Below are positions 1 to 7,828 of a stretch of 64,000 nucleotides of DNA, one piece after another. Where the stretch lies: the NCBI RefSeq assembly GCF_023716865.1, contig NZ_CP092417.1:3574001-3638000 (forward strand), given 5' to 3'. The stretch comes from Endozoicomonas sp. SCSIO W0465 (GTDB lineage Bacteria; Pseudomonadota; Gammaproteobacteria; Pseudomonadales; Endozoicomonadaceae). Below the pieces are notes generated by a model, which did no database searches, was not told the DNA's origin, and worked only from the letters and a program-made list of their open reading frames with translations. The position numbers and the translations under genes were made by a program. The first letter of the stretch is position 1; each line of letters opens with the position of its first letter.

Positions 1-348
1 GAATTCCGCCCTTCTGGTTGCTCCCTTATAGCCTATGACAAAGAAGGAAATAGGCTTGGACATGCTTATATTTCACTAGATGGTGATGTAGCAACACTAG
101 TAGATATCTATGTCAGACCAGACACAAAAAAACGCACCCTTCTACCCTTTCTCAACCGAAAAGCAACATTTCGCAATAGAGGTATAGGCAGTAAATTACT
201 TCAACATGTAATAGCTCTTTGTGAAGCAACTAATGTCACAGCCCTTAAAGGTCGAATGGAAGGTGACATAAGCAGACTTGAGCTTTGGTATGCGAAGTAT
301 GGCTTCATCATTAGTGGTACAGATATCACCCTTACATTCAGCGAATAG
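1..348 (+). CDS. GNAT-family N-acetyltransferase, 5'-truncated by window edge
   Basis: The first reading frame is open from base 1 to the TAG at 346-348 and encodes the C-terminal 115 residues of a GNAT fold. The acetyl-CoA-binding signature is visible as RNRGIGSKLLQ followed by an amphipathic helix, and the terminal beta strands carry the usual LWYAKYGF motif. Members of this family transfer an acetyl group from acetyl-CoA to amines of small molecules, peptides or proteins. The start lies outside the window, so substrate-side residues are missing. The next gene, a 2OG dioxygenase, begins 114 bases downstream on the same strand, so the two may be co-transcribed. The substrate cannot be read from sequence. 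AT-rich like its neighbours. Confidence 0.75.
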   Translation, partial: EFRPSGCSLIAYDKEGNRLGHAYISLDGDVATLVDIYVRPDTKKRTLLPFLNRKATFRNRGIGSKLLQHVIALCEATNVTALKGRMEGDISRLELWYAKYGFIISGTDITLTFSE

Positions 349-462
349 TGCTGTTTCCCACAACATATAGCACTTCTTGAGGCACAAGATTGAGGCACAA
401 GACTTTAGCTGACATCTGCGCTTGCAAGTACTACAGAGTGGTCTACCTTCACTGCTGACCAC

Positions 463-1104
463 ATGAACAAAAATCCCATAACGGAATGGTACTGCTGTAT
501 GAGAGATGCCCTAAATGGACTTCAAGAGAATGGTTACTGCATCATTAGAGGTAGCACAATACAAGAACTTCAAAAGTTCGCATCTGATTTAGGTCAAATT
601 GTGTACACAACAGAAGTTCAGGTAAACATAAACTCAAGAGCTTTAGTTACATCCGACCGAGAACTTAAGCTTCACACAGACCATCATGCAGTGAATTACA
701 TTGCATGGTACTGTCATAAACAGAGTACTGCTGGTGGTGAAAGTGTACTCCTTGACACTAATCTAATACTCCCAAAACTTTCAAATCATGACGTGCAGGC
801 ACTACGGGGGATACATGCATATGAGCATAAAGTATTCGACGATGATGCAGAGCAGCACCCTATTCTAAGCAAATCCGAATCTAATGATTTAGAAGTCTAT
901 TATTCCTACTGGTTAATGGATGACAAAGACAGAGTAAATATTCATTTCCAGAAACTTAAAGAATTAATCGAAGAAAGCAAACCACTTAAGTTCAGGCTAG
1001 AAGCAAATGATGTACTAATCCTGAATAACAAAAGAGTTCTACATGGAAGAACAGAAATACAAGGGGACAAGGACAGACATCTAACAAGATATTGGATTAA
1101 GTAA
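463..1104 (+). CDS. Fe(II)/2-oxoglutarate-dependent dioxygenase, TauD/TfdA-like
   Basis: A 213-residue protein with the facial-triad signature of the TauD/gamma-butyrobetaine hydroxylase group: HTD at residues 71-73 (HxD), distal histidine in LHGR at 194, and a C-terminal RHLTRYWI segment whose arginines (205/209) fit the 2-oxoglutarate carboxylate ligand. The family hydroxylates or desaturates small molecules or amino-acid side chains using oxygen and 2OG, releasing succinate and CO2. It is shorter than TauD (about 280 aa), so the N-terminal part is reduced. No clear Shine-Dalgarno precedes the ATG. The following gene starts 30 bases after its stop on the same strand, and a GNAT lies upstream, so the three may form a small modification cassette. 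Substrate unknown. Confidence 0.75.
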   Translation: MNKNPITEWYCCMRDALNGLQENGYCIIRGSTIQELQKFASDLGQIVYTTEVQVNINSRALVTSDRELKLHTDHHAVNYIAWYCHKQSTAGGESVLLDTNLILPKLSNHDVQALRGIHAYEHKVFDDDAEQHPILSKSESNDLEVYYSYWLMDDKDRVNIHFQKLKELIEESKPLKFRLEANDVLILNNKRVLHGRTEIQGDKDRHLTRYWIK

Positions 1105-1134
1105 CAATAAACGTTAACAGAGGAAATACAGGAT

Positions 1135-1659
1135 ATGACATCAGCCATACATGAAGCTAAAAATTTGGTATATCCAGATGCTATTACTGAAGATGAAATT
1201 CAGTATTTCGTTGCAAAAGGTGTACACCCAGACATAGCTAAGATTGATTTCGGAATGATCAAGATGAAGCTAAAGGAAAAGGATGAAGGTCTCGGCTGGA
1301 GTGACGAACAATGTGAGAGTGGTGAATTGGAGTACAAGCGTTATTTGACTATGTGTCTGAAGTTCGGAAAAGGAATGGTGCCGAATAAAATCATGGATAA
1401 TTTTTGGCATTACCACATTTTAGATACAAGGGCTTATGAAAGAGATTGCAATGCCCTATTTGGTGGGATCATGCATCATTACCCGTATTTTGGCATGAGA
1501 GGAGAGGAAGATTCTCAGGACTTAAAAAAATCATTTTACAAGTCCAGGGATTTATATGAACAGGAGTTTGGAGAGCCAATGGCAAGGGAAGAGCATACAG
1601 ACTGTTGGCACGACTGCGAAAATCGATGCTGGCACGCTTGCCCATCTATAGCAGCATAA
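1135..1659 (+). CDS. GRDP-like (PF07173-type) protein with duplicated CWHxC tail
   Basis: A 174-residue protein. Residues about 88-123 (NFWHYHILDTRAYERDC ... MHHYPYFGMRG) match the conserved core of bacterial glycine-rich-domain-protein-like (DUF1399) proteins, whose function is not established. The conserved WHxH (91-94) and HH (114-115) could bind a metal. The last 18 residues hold two copies of the motif CWHxC (157-161 and 165-169), giving four cysteines and two histidines in 13 residues. That tail looks like a metal-binding knuckle or a modifiable peptide; this is inference. An AGGA motif precedes the ATG at suitable spacing. It lies 30 bases after the dioxygenase gene on the same strand and probably shares its transcript. 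Confidence 0.6.
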   Translation: MTSAIHEAKNLVYPDAITEDEIQYFVAKGVHPDIAKIDFGMIKMKLKEKDEGLGWSDEQCESGELEYKRYLTMCLKFGKGMVPNKIMDNFWHYHILDTRAYERDCNALFGGIMHHYPYFGMRGEEDSQDLKKSFYKSRDLYEQEFGEPMAREEHTDCWHDCENRCWHACPSIAA

Positions 1660-2198
1660 AGTTAATAGGCTCAGTGGATGAGCCATTATATGAGAAATTG
1701 CTCACAATAAATTTGTTATAATGTAATAAAGCCTTACTACTAAATCCCAAACATCTAGCCCTTTCAAATACCCCTAAATAGCCCACAATGTAGCATTAAC
1801 AAATAAACGCAGAGTGCTGTGAAATAATCAGCTATGTATGAGGTAGCTACAACCGTGTCAGTTTAAGAAACCTGCCTATAACCACGATGGAATGCAGGAA
1901 CTAAGATTTTGGACATTAAACTTAAACACAAACCCAAGTGATGCGCCCTTTGAGGTGCAGATATACATTAGTTGCCACAAATAGCTTATGTATATAGAGG
2001 TGAGATCATCACCGACCGTTAGTTGCGATGACAGATTTGTTGTTTGGCTTATAAAAAGCCTTACAGAGGGAGAGACCGCTAACCTGCTTCCTAAAGATCT
2101 ATTTGTGGTGCGTTCTGGCTCCGTCAGCAAGTACTGAATCAATAGTCCCTTTGCAGGGATTGATGTGAACATCACCTTCAGCAATATATATTTAATAA
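1660..2198. other. Non-coding stretch before the first MITE
   Basis: No convincing gene is seen on either strand. Minus-strand reading frames in 1876-2184 lack a ribosome site and family features. The region is AT-rich and leads directly into a MITE at 2199. From 1660 to 2898 the only recognisable contents are MITEs and a 53-bp tandem repeat, listed separately. Confidence 0.5.
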
Positions 2199-2358
2199 GG
2201 CTCTTGTAGGATTTCAGACTGCTACTGGGTTGAACATTGCTGAAGCCCTTTATCTACAAAGGTTGTCAGCATATTGTCCGGTAATGTTGCTCAATCCTTG
2301 TTTTTCGTGACCTACAGTCAGTTTTCACTGTAGAGCAGTTCGTAATCAAAATAGAGCC
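2199..2358. mobile_element. MITE copy 1 (160 bp, GGCTCT...AGAGCC ends)
   Basis: The element begins GGCTCTTGTAGGATTTC and ends ATCAAAATAGAGCC. It is flanked by a perfect 8-bp direct repeat TTTAATAA at 2191-2198 and 2359-2366, which is the target-site duplication. It is too short to encode a transposase. The same sequence, inverted, lies at 46410-46569. GGCTCT ends with 8-bp duplications resemble the ISL3 family, so an ISL3-type transposase may have mobilised it (inference). Confidence 0.85.
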
Positions 2359-2552
2359 TTTAATAATTAATTAATAAAGATACAGTTAGTAATTCATTAG
2401 CTTACGGAGTAAGCGTATATGGATTGCGTAACTGTTTGCCATTACGAAGTAATGTGCAATAGATATTCATCTCAGACAATCATTGATATGTAATTCATCT
2501 GAGATAATTACTTCATCACTACGTCACAGCAATCATTGAGATAATTATTTGA

Positions 2553-2711
2553 GGCTCTTTTCGGGTTACAGACTGCTCTGCAATGAAAATTGGCCAAAGG
2601 CCTTGATATACAATGCCTTCAGGAAACTGCTGGCTAAATATTGCCAAGCCCTGCCACAGGAGGATTCCAGCCTGATTTATGAAATCAGCAGTCTGCAATA
2701 CGAAAAGAGCC
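2553..2711. mobile_element. MITE copy 2 (159 bp)
   Basis: Ends are GGCTCTTTTCGGGTTAC and GCAATACGAAAAGAGCC. A perfect 8-bp duplication TTATTTGA flanks it at 2545-2552 and 2712-2719. It is the reverse complement of the copy at 3043-3201 and shares end structure and the internal ACTGCTCTGCA-type segment with the copies at 2199, 46410 and 46604. It has landed inside or next to the 53-bp tandem repeat array that follows. Confidence 0.88.
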
Positions 2712-2864
2712 TTATTTGATGTATTCACTGATGTGTAATTCATCTCAGACAATCATTGAGATAATTATTTGATGTATTCACTGATGTGTAATTCATCTCA
2801 GACAATCATTGAGATAATTATTTGATGTATTCACTGATGTGTAATTCATCTCAGACAATCACAT
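2712..2864. repeat. 53-bp direct tandem repeat, about three copies
   Basis: Units beginning TTATTTGATGTATTCACTG start at 2712, 2765 and 2818, so the period is 53 bases; the third unit breaks off near 2864. Each unit contains ATCTCA...TGAGAT, able to form a short hairpin. A degenerate unit lies left of MITE copy 2 (2466-2552), so the array was longer before the MITE arrived. The array ends about 35 bases before the HNH gene remnant at 2899. A regulatory or replication role is possible but not shown. Confidence 0.8.
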
Positions 2865-2898
2865 CCAACAATTTATTTCTATATACCAAAGGACACAT

Positions 2899-3752
2899 AT
2901 GGAATTCAACAACTGGCTAAATGAACAGATCCAATTAGGACATTTGCAATTGAATACAAGATCTAGTGCTGAATACAAATATAATACGATAATTGGGTTC
3001 GGAAGGAAATGGTCTAGCAAGAAATCCGATGCAAAAAAAGTAGGCTCTTTTCGTATTGCAGACTGCTGATTTCATAAATCAGGCTGGAATCCTCCTGTGG
3101 CAGGGCTTGGCAATATTTAGCCAGCAGTTTCCTGAAGGCATTGTATATCAAGGCCTTTGGCCAATTTTCATTGCAGAGCAGTCTGTAACCCGAAAAGAGC
3201 CAAAAAGTAAACATTGAATTCTCCCTAACACAAGATGAATATTTGCAGTTGGTTTTCAATGCAGGTCTATCTCATCCAAAACAGATCGGCCTTGCCTCTA
3301 ATGATTACCAGCTAGGACGTATTGGAGATACCGGAGGATATGTCATGGGCAATTGCAGATTCATCACTCAAAAGCAAAACAAGAAAGAAATGGGAGATAG
3401 ACATGGCTGCAAGAGGAAAGGCAAAGATCATCATATGTACGGGAAAAGAGGCAAAGACAATCATATGTACGGCAGAACAGGCAAAGATCATCCCTCATAT
3501 GGGCGTTTGCCTTGGAAAACTGGCAAAGCAAAAAATAATCAAGAAAGTATGTCTGCTTGGGAACAACTCCCCGGATTATATCAGCTATGGAAAGATAATA
3601 ATTCCCCTAGATGTGGCAAATTCAGATCATTAGCTGTTCAGTACAATTTTCCAGATATCAACTATGAAAAAATGATCAAGTACTTCAATGGAACAAATAA
3701 TCACAAAGGAGGAATAGATTATTTGTTAAAGGAACACGCTAAATATGACTGA
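2899..3752 (+). pseudogene. HNH/NUMOD3 homing-type endonuclease, disrupted by a MITE
   Basis: The reading frame starts at ATG 2899 after AAAGGACACAT and matches the intact paralogue at 18425-19087 along its length. A 159-bp MITE at 3043-3201 interrupts it after about 48 codons, with the 8-bp duplication AAAAAGTA on both sides (3035-3042 and 3202-3209). Downstream the frame continues to the TGA at 3750-3752. The C-terminal part shows an HNH-like block (LGRIGDTGGY ... GNCRFIT) and three NUMOD3-type repeats (GKDHHMYGK, GKDNHMYGR, GKDHPSYGR), DNA-binding modules typical of phage homing endonucleases. Removing the MITE and one duplication largely restores the frame. Next to the right duplication the sequence (TGAATTCTCC against CCGTTTGATC in the paralogue) has diverged further. 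Confidence 0.85.
3043..3201. mobile_element. MITE copy 3 inside the HNH gene
   Basis: This 159-bp element is the reverse complement of the copy at 2553-2711. Its 8-bp duplication AAAAAGTA lies at 3035-3042 and 3202-3209. The uninterrupted sequence in the paralogous gene near 18560 gives the empty-site control and confirms both insertion and duplication length. Confidence 0.9.
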
Positions 3753-3802
3753 AAGAACATCTAATAGTCACATCCAGAAGAAATAACAAAGGAATATTCA
3801 AT

Positions 3803-4012
3803 ATGAATTACAGAGATTTGAATTTAGGACTATACAACCCACATCTGCTAGACGGAATAACAATTAGCGAAGCGTGGCAACTTGTACATAATAGATTAAT
3901 TGATTCCGGTGTAAAACCAAATCATATTAGATACAGGAAGACGATGGAAAAACTAAGTGAGATTATAAATTCAGCTGATGAAATGGCGTTTATAGGAATA
4001 CAAAAAAGATAA
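3803..4012 (+). CDS. Small hypothetical protein, 69 aa
   Basis: AAGGAATATTCAAT gives a good Shine-Dalgarno before the ATG. The protein is soluble and charged, with a predicted helix in the middle (ISEAWQLVHNRLIDSG) and no recognised motif or membrane segment. It begins 50 bases after the disrupted HNH gene. It may be the host gene beside which the endonuclease gene settled. Function unknown. Confidence 0.5.
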   Translation: MNYRDLNLGLYNPHLLDGITISEAWQLVHNRLIDSGVKPNHIRYRKTMEKLSEIINSADEMAFIGIQKR

Positions 4013-4226
4013 AATCATTCCTCAGAATGATGTACTGCTTACGTATACATTGCAATTTGCGTACAAGTACCTATTAAATCTTTATTTACCTATTGATAAC
4101 ATTTCTAGTGCTAATAATTTATAAACATAATATTTCATAACTTTTGTCAGTACATGTACAAATAATAGTCAATCACTGCTTACTACGATCAAATTGATTT
4201 GAAATTATAAAATAAGGTACGCATTA

Positions 4227-4841
4227 ATGAAAAAAGTGATTATTCCATTTATTGCTTCCACAATTTTAGCTGGATGTGCTACAGGTTCCTTTGAAGCTAA
4301 AGAAGCTCCTGAAGGAGTTGGTTACACAGGGATATACGGTAAAGATGGCATTATGACTTCTTACCGCACAAGCAGAAAAGTACAGCCTAAAGCAGACCTT
4401 GGTGTATGTATCGCCTCGAACATTTCAGCTAGTGATGTGTCTTTCAGTGGTACGCAGTACTCTAGGGGTGCTTTAACTGGCAATGTATATAAGTTAAACG
4501 ACTCAAACACTGAACAAGCTAAAGGTGCTCTTACTGCATCATCAGAGTCTATGGCAATGGGGGTTGAGCAGACTACAAGAGTTGCGAAAGACTCATTTGG
4601 TCTAATGAACCTCACATATAATTTGAAGCATAATGTGACAGCGAAAATTGATGGAAGTAGTTTGAAGTTCAAGTTTGATCGGCTGAATTTTAACCAAGCC
4701 AACTCAGGCTCACTTGGTGCAGGAAGCTTCAAAGATAATGGTGTTGTTACTTGGATTCCATCAATAGTAGATGGTGCAATAGAGCAGTACAACGAAACAG
4801 CTGATCGTATCACACTATGTTTAAATGGTGATGATTTTTAG
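4227..4841 (+). CDS. Predicted lipoprotein, 204 aa
   Basis: The N terminus MKKVIIPFIASTILAGCATG is a bacterial lipoprotein signal peptide with lipobox LAGC; cleavage would leave Cys17 as the lipidated residue. Serine at +2 or +3 is absent (Ala-Thr follow), so outer-membrane sorting is likely by the usual rule. The mature part is rich in Ser, Asn and Thr and looks beta-structured, without a recognised domain. A GG-containing ribosome site (AATAAGGTACGCATTA) precedes the ATG. A phage-encoded lipoprotein can act in superinfection exclusion or lysis, but nothing here shows that. More than 200 AT-rich bases separate it from the previous gene, so it probably has its own promoter. Confidence 0.7.
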   Translation: MKKVIIPFIASTILAGCATGSFEAKEAPEGVGYTGIYGKDGIMTSYRTSRKVQPKADLGVCIASNISASDVSFSGTQYSRGALTGNVYKLNDSNTEQAKGALTASSESMAMGVEQTTRVAKDSFGLMNLTYNLKHNVTAKIDGSSLKFKFDRLNFNQANSGSLGAGSFKDNGVVTWIPSIVDGAIEQYNETADRITLCLNGDDF

Positions 4842-4886
4842 GATACATCAAACAATACCTATAACTATTTGAGTACTAGGAATTTA

Positions 4887-5129
4887 ATGAATAATACTAA
4901 ATGGACAAAAGAAGAAGTACAGGCAGTAGTTGAGTACGTAAAAGTATATGAATTTAGCTATGCCAATATTCATAAAATTAAACTGAATCGTAGTGAAGAG
5001 TCGATTAAGTACAAGTTAAGAGTAATAAAGAACCTTGTTCTAAATAATAGTGCTCCAAAGGGTTATGAAATGTTTACTGAGTCTCATTTAAACGAGATTC
5101 GTGAAATTATAGATGCGAACCTAAAATAA
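4887..5129 (+). CDS. Small protein with SANT/Myb-like N-terminal segment, 80 aa
   Basis: The ATG at 4887 follows TAGGAATTTA, a better start than the in-frame TTG at 4869. Residues about 5-45 (KWTKEEVQAVVEYV ... SEESIKYKL) have the tryptophan and helix spacing of small Myb/SANT-type DNA-binding domains, which is only suggestive. The rest is charged. It lies 45 bases after the lipoprotein gene on the same strand and 33 bases before the next gene, so the three are probably one transcript. Function unknown. Confidence 0.5.
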   Translation: MNNTKWTKEEVQAVVEYVKVYEFSYANIHKIKLNRSEESIKYKLRVIKNLVLNNSAPKGYEMFTESHLNEIREIIDANLK

Positions 5130-5162
5130 TTAAAACACACAGAATGATCCTCAGGAATTAAA

Positions 5163-5897
5163 GTGTTTATGGAAAACATGACAAAAGAGGAACAACGTGA
5201 TTTTCTCGCAATGGCGGCTGAAGAGTCAGGTCTAAATAAAATCCTGACCTTTAAAGGGCAGTCAAATGCTAAACACTATGAGTCCTATAGATTCTATAGG
5301 AAATCAGGTCTATACGGCATAGAGTTCTGGGGAAACGCTGGGCTTGGATTTTATGGAGACGCTGATTTCTTTAAGTCTATTAGTCATGCATTCATTGATC
5401 ACCCAAAGTTGAAAAGAATTCATGGCAAGTACATTGAGTTTCAAATAGACACAGATTTTATTGAAATCTGTAAAATGATCATCCCTCATATTGTAGTAGA
5501 TGATACTGACATTGAAACTGATAGTATTAATAGAGATATTATAGAGCGTGAGACATATGACTCATTAGATTCATTTGCTAAATGGCGATATGATGAAATT
5601 GACAGAATTAAAACATCAATAAATGATGTATTTGGTGGAAAGTCGCTATTTGCTTTCGAACATGCTAAAACAATAAAAGAGCATGGTTCAAATGCAATAC
5701 ATCCAGACAACATACAGCTTATGGTACAACGTGAGAACTCAGTAAAGAATGGCACATCTATGAAACGGATGTCATGGGAAGAACAGGTTGAGGAGATAGA
5801 GTTTTATATGTCTCGTACGAGGTACAATCTGGATGATTCCCAAAAGATGATCATCAACAAGCTAATTATACAGCTCAAATCAGTTTATGAGCTATAA
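5163..5897 (+). CDS. Hypothetical protein, 244 aa
   Basis: No family is recognised. The protein is soluble and acidic, with an aromatic-rich N-terminal half (YRFYRKSGLYGIEFWGN AGLGFYG) that looks like an alpha/beta domain and a helical C-terminal half. Starts are ambiguous: GTG at 5163 is six bases after AGGA and best fits the ribosome site; ATG at 5169 is the alternative. It is the last gene of the rightward group; the gene after it converges on it with a 32-base gap. Confidence 0.5.
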   Translation: MFMENMTKEEQRDFLAMAAEESGLNKILTFKGQSNAKHYESYRFYRKSGLYGIEFWGNAGLGFYGDADFFKSISHAFIDHPKLKRIHGKYIEFQIDTDFIEICKMIIPHIVVDDTDIETDSINRDIIERETYDSLDSFAKWRYDEIDRIKTSINDVFGGKSLFAFEHAKTIKEHGSNAIHPDNIQLMVQRENSVKNGTSMKRMSWEEQVEEIEFYMSRTRYNLDDSQKMIINKLIIQLKSVYEL

Positions 5898-5929
5898 ACA
5901 ACAGATCTGTTGAAATAATCTGAAAATTA

Positions 5930-7819
5930 CTAGAGGGTTCTGGTAATCAGAACCCCAGTAATATCCTGTGTGAATCCATCTTCATCAAAAGTGTGAACTA
6001 CAGTTTCTACCCTGAAAAGGTTCTGTACTTCTTGGCCTGTAGGATATGCAAGACCAGTCTCAGTATCAGGTACTGCTGAGTCAATGAATCTTAATAAAAA
6101 GTACGGCTCATGACGTAAGGAGTCCATTTGTAATGTAGTCCCATCCACTAATGATCTTTTCCGTTCATTAATAATATCAATAAGCTCTCCTTTAAACTCT
6201 TCTTCTGAACCAATTAGCCAATACGGATCACCAACAACGGACAGTGAAATAGTTTGTAGGTGTAGCCCATTATAATAATTACTTCTCTCTACTCTTTTTA
6301 TTGCTGAAGCTAAACTATCATTATTATTTTTTGTGCCTATTGCTGTTTCAGTCTCTCCATAACTAATTGGAATCTGGATAGAACTTGTATTTCTTTGAAA
6401 AGAACTAAAATCTCTAATATTCTGAGTAGACGAATTAACTGTATCAATACTACTTGGATTGTAGTTGTAAAGATTTTTCGGATTACCATTAGATGTAACT
6501 AACACTGGATCGGCAGGCTGAGCGTCGGACACGTAAAAACCATCTCTGTTATTCTTATCTAAACGACTTTCGATGTTTCTCTCAGAAACATATGAGTACA
6601 AATCATTATAATTAGCACTCAAATCAAGTATCTCATTATTGAGTCCTGTAAATGTATACTCATAGGACTTTATACCTAATCTACCGTCAGTACTTTTTAA
6701 TGCTGCATTTTGTATCGTACGCAAAGCAGATAAAGAATTACTTTCAGGTATATTCAATTGCTGTAGGCTTGTACTATCAGCCGTACTGTATTGAATTACA
6801 TAATACGTAATCAGGTAAATGGGTGTTTTTCTAACTGGATCATAACCAGCATAATCATATACAGGTACAACCTGTATAAACTGCCTTTTGTAGACACCAT
6901 CATCTGATATTACTTGATCCATTACTAAATCAAATATTTTACCTATACTAAAATCAGGAGCGAAAGACCAAGTAGTGTTCGAAGTACCTTTCTTGCTCTG
7001 AACTTTAAGGTTTCCAATTGATGGCTGAACAATAATTTTTCGATAACTCTCAGGTTGTACTTCACCATTTCCTGTTTGAACTCTATCTTTGAACTGAGCC
7101 TCATCAATAGAATTAATTACACTCTCTAACTCATTAGCAAAATCTTGAACTGTATTTTTAGATGTAAATTCTACCTGCTCACCTAGAAACCAAGTATCTG
7201 GATCATGTAGAAAGTTCATAAAAGTACATTTAAAAGTATATGTTGTACCTGCACCACCTTCAGGGTCAATATCAATATTTTGCACTTGTATCCTATAAGT
7301 TCTTCCGTATGCACCTAAGTCTACTGGTTTATTTGTTATAGGGTCATATCCTTTATAACCAATGTCTAGCAATAATGGGATTTTACTTAACGTTTGTATC
7401 CCAAGTGAAAAAGCTGCATTATCCAACCGATCAAGCAAGGTTCTTCCATACGGCTCATAAATTTCAATATCAACTAGTTGAACACTGGAATTTTTTGTCC
7501 TTGGTGTACCTGGAGCAACTGATTTAATTTCAATATTTTTTATTTCAAAGGAGCTTGTAACACCACTTTCAGCAATTACAACCTCCGGAACATCTTGCTT
7601 TGGGTCTCTTTGAAACTGCCTAAAACCACTAGCTGACATCATGTATAATTTGGCAGTCCAAGTAGAGTTATGTAATCCTAACAATGGATTTCTGTAAGGT
7701 TCAAAATAATCATACAGATTAACATTATGATTATTTTGAGAGCTGAATATTATATTAGAATCACTTTTAAGCTCTGTATCTAAAAGTACAGGATTAAAGC
7801 CCTTTGCAGCATTTTTCAT
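5930..7819 (-). CDS. Phage virion structural protein, baseplate-hub-like, 629 aa
   Basis: The large size, the position directly downstream of the tape-measure-like and T4-type baseplate genes, and the beta-rich, Asn/Ser/Thr-rich composition indicate a tail structural protein. Two features recall hub or late-control-D type proteins: a segment near residue 550 reading SVVGDPYWLIGSEEEF, common in phage baseplate proteins, and a C-terminal strand set (FRVETVVHTFDEDGFTQD) like the H-x-F-x-x-x-G-F-T motif that closes hub domains. The N-terminal part (LWNSTWTAKL-type opening, LLLDIGYKGYDP) would form the tube-like domain. No lysozyme domain is seen. The exact T4 gene equivalent is uncertain. It ends this leftward operon, starting nine bases after the upstream stop. 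Confidence 0.62.
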   Translation of the reverse strand: MKNAAKGFNPVLLDTELKSDSNIIFSSQNNHNVNLYDYFEPYRNPLLGLHNSTWTAKLYMMSASGFRQFQRDPKQDVPEVVIAESGVTSSFEIKNIEIKSVAPGTPRTKNSSVQLVDIEIYEPYGRTLLDRLDNAAFSLGIQTLSKIPLLLDIGYKGYDPITNKPVDLGAYGRTYRIQVQNIDIDPEGGAGTTYTFKCTFMNFLHDPDTWFLGEQVEFTSKNTVQDFANELESVINSIDEAQFKDRVQTGNGEVQPESYRKIIVQPSIGNLKVQSKKGTSNTTWSFAPDFSIGKIFDLVMDQVISDDGVYKRQFIQVVPVYDYAGYDPVRKTPIYLITYYVIQYSTADSTSLQQLNIPESNSLSALRTIQNAALKSTDGRLGIKSYEYTFTGLNNEILDLSANYNDLYSYVSERNIESRLDKNNRDGFYVSDAQPADPVLVTSNGNPKNLYNYNPSSIDTVNSSTQNIRDFSSFQRNTSSIQIPISYGETETAIGTKNNNDSLASAIKRVERSNYYNGLHLQTISLSVVGDPYWLIGSEEEFKGELIDIINERKRSLVDGTTLQMDSLRHEPYFLLRFIDSAVPDTETGLAYPTGQEVQNLFRVETVVHTFDEDGFTQDITGVLITRTL

Positions 7820-7828
7820 TTTCCACTC

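Noticed and set aside
1..20. GAATTC plus GCCCTT at the window start looks like a TA-cloning vector junction
   Set aside because: The spacing differs by one base from the vector sequence and the DNA is in frame with a GNAT protein, so it is probably native.
1660..2198. Search for tRNA genes in AT-rich spacers
   Set aside because: No acceptor stem, T-loop consensus or anticodon arm could be assembled here or in other spacers by eye.
2712..2864. Possible CRISPR array
   Set aside because: The units are directly tandem without unique spacers and the 53-bp period is a simple repeat; no cas genes are present.
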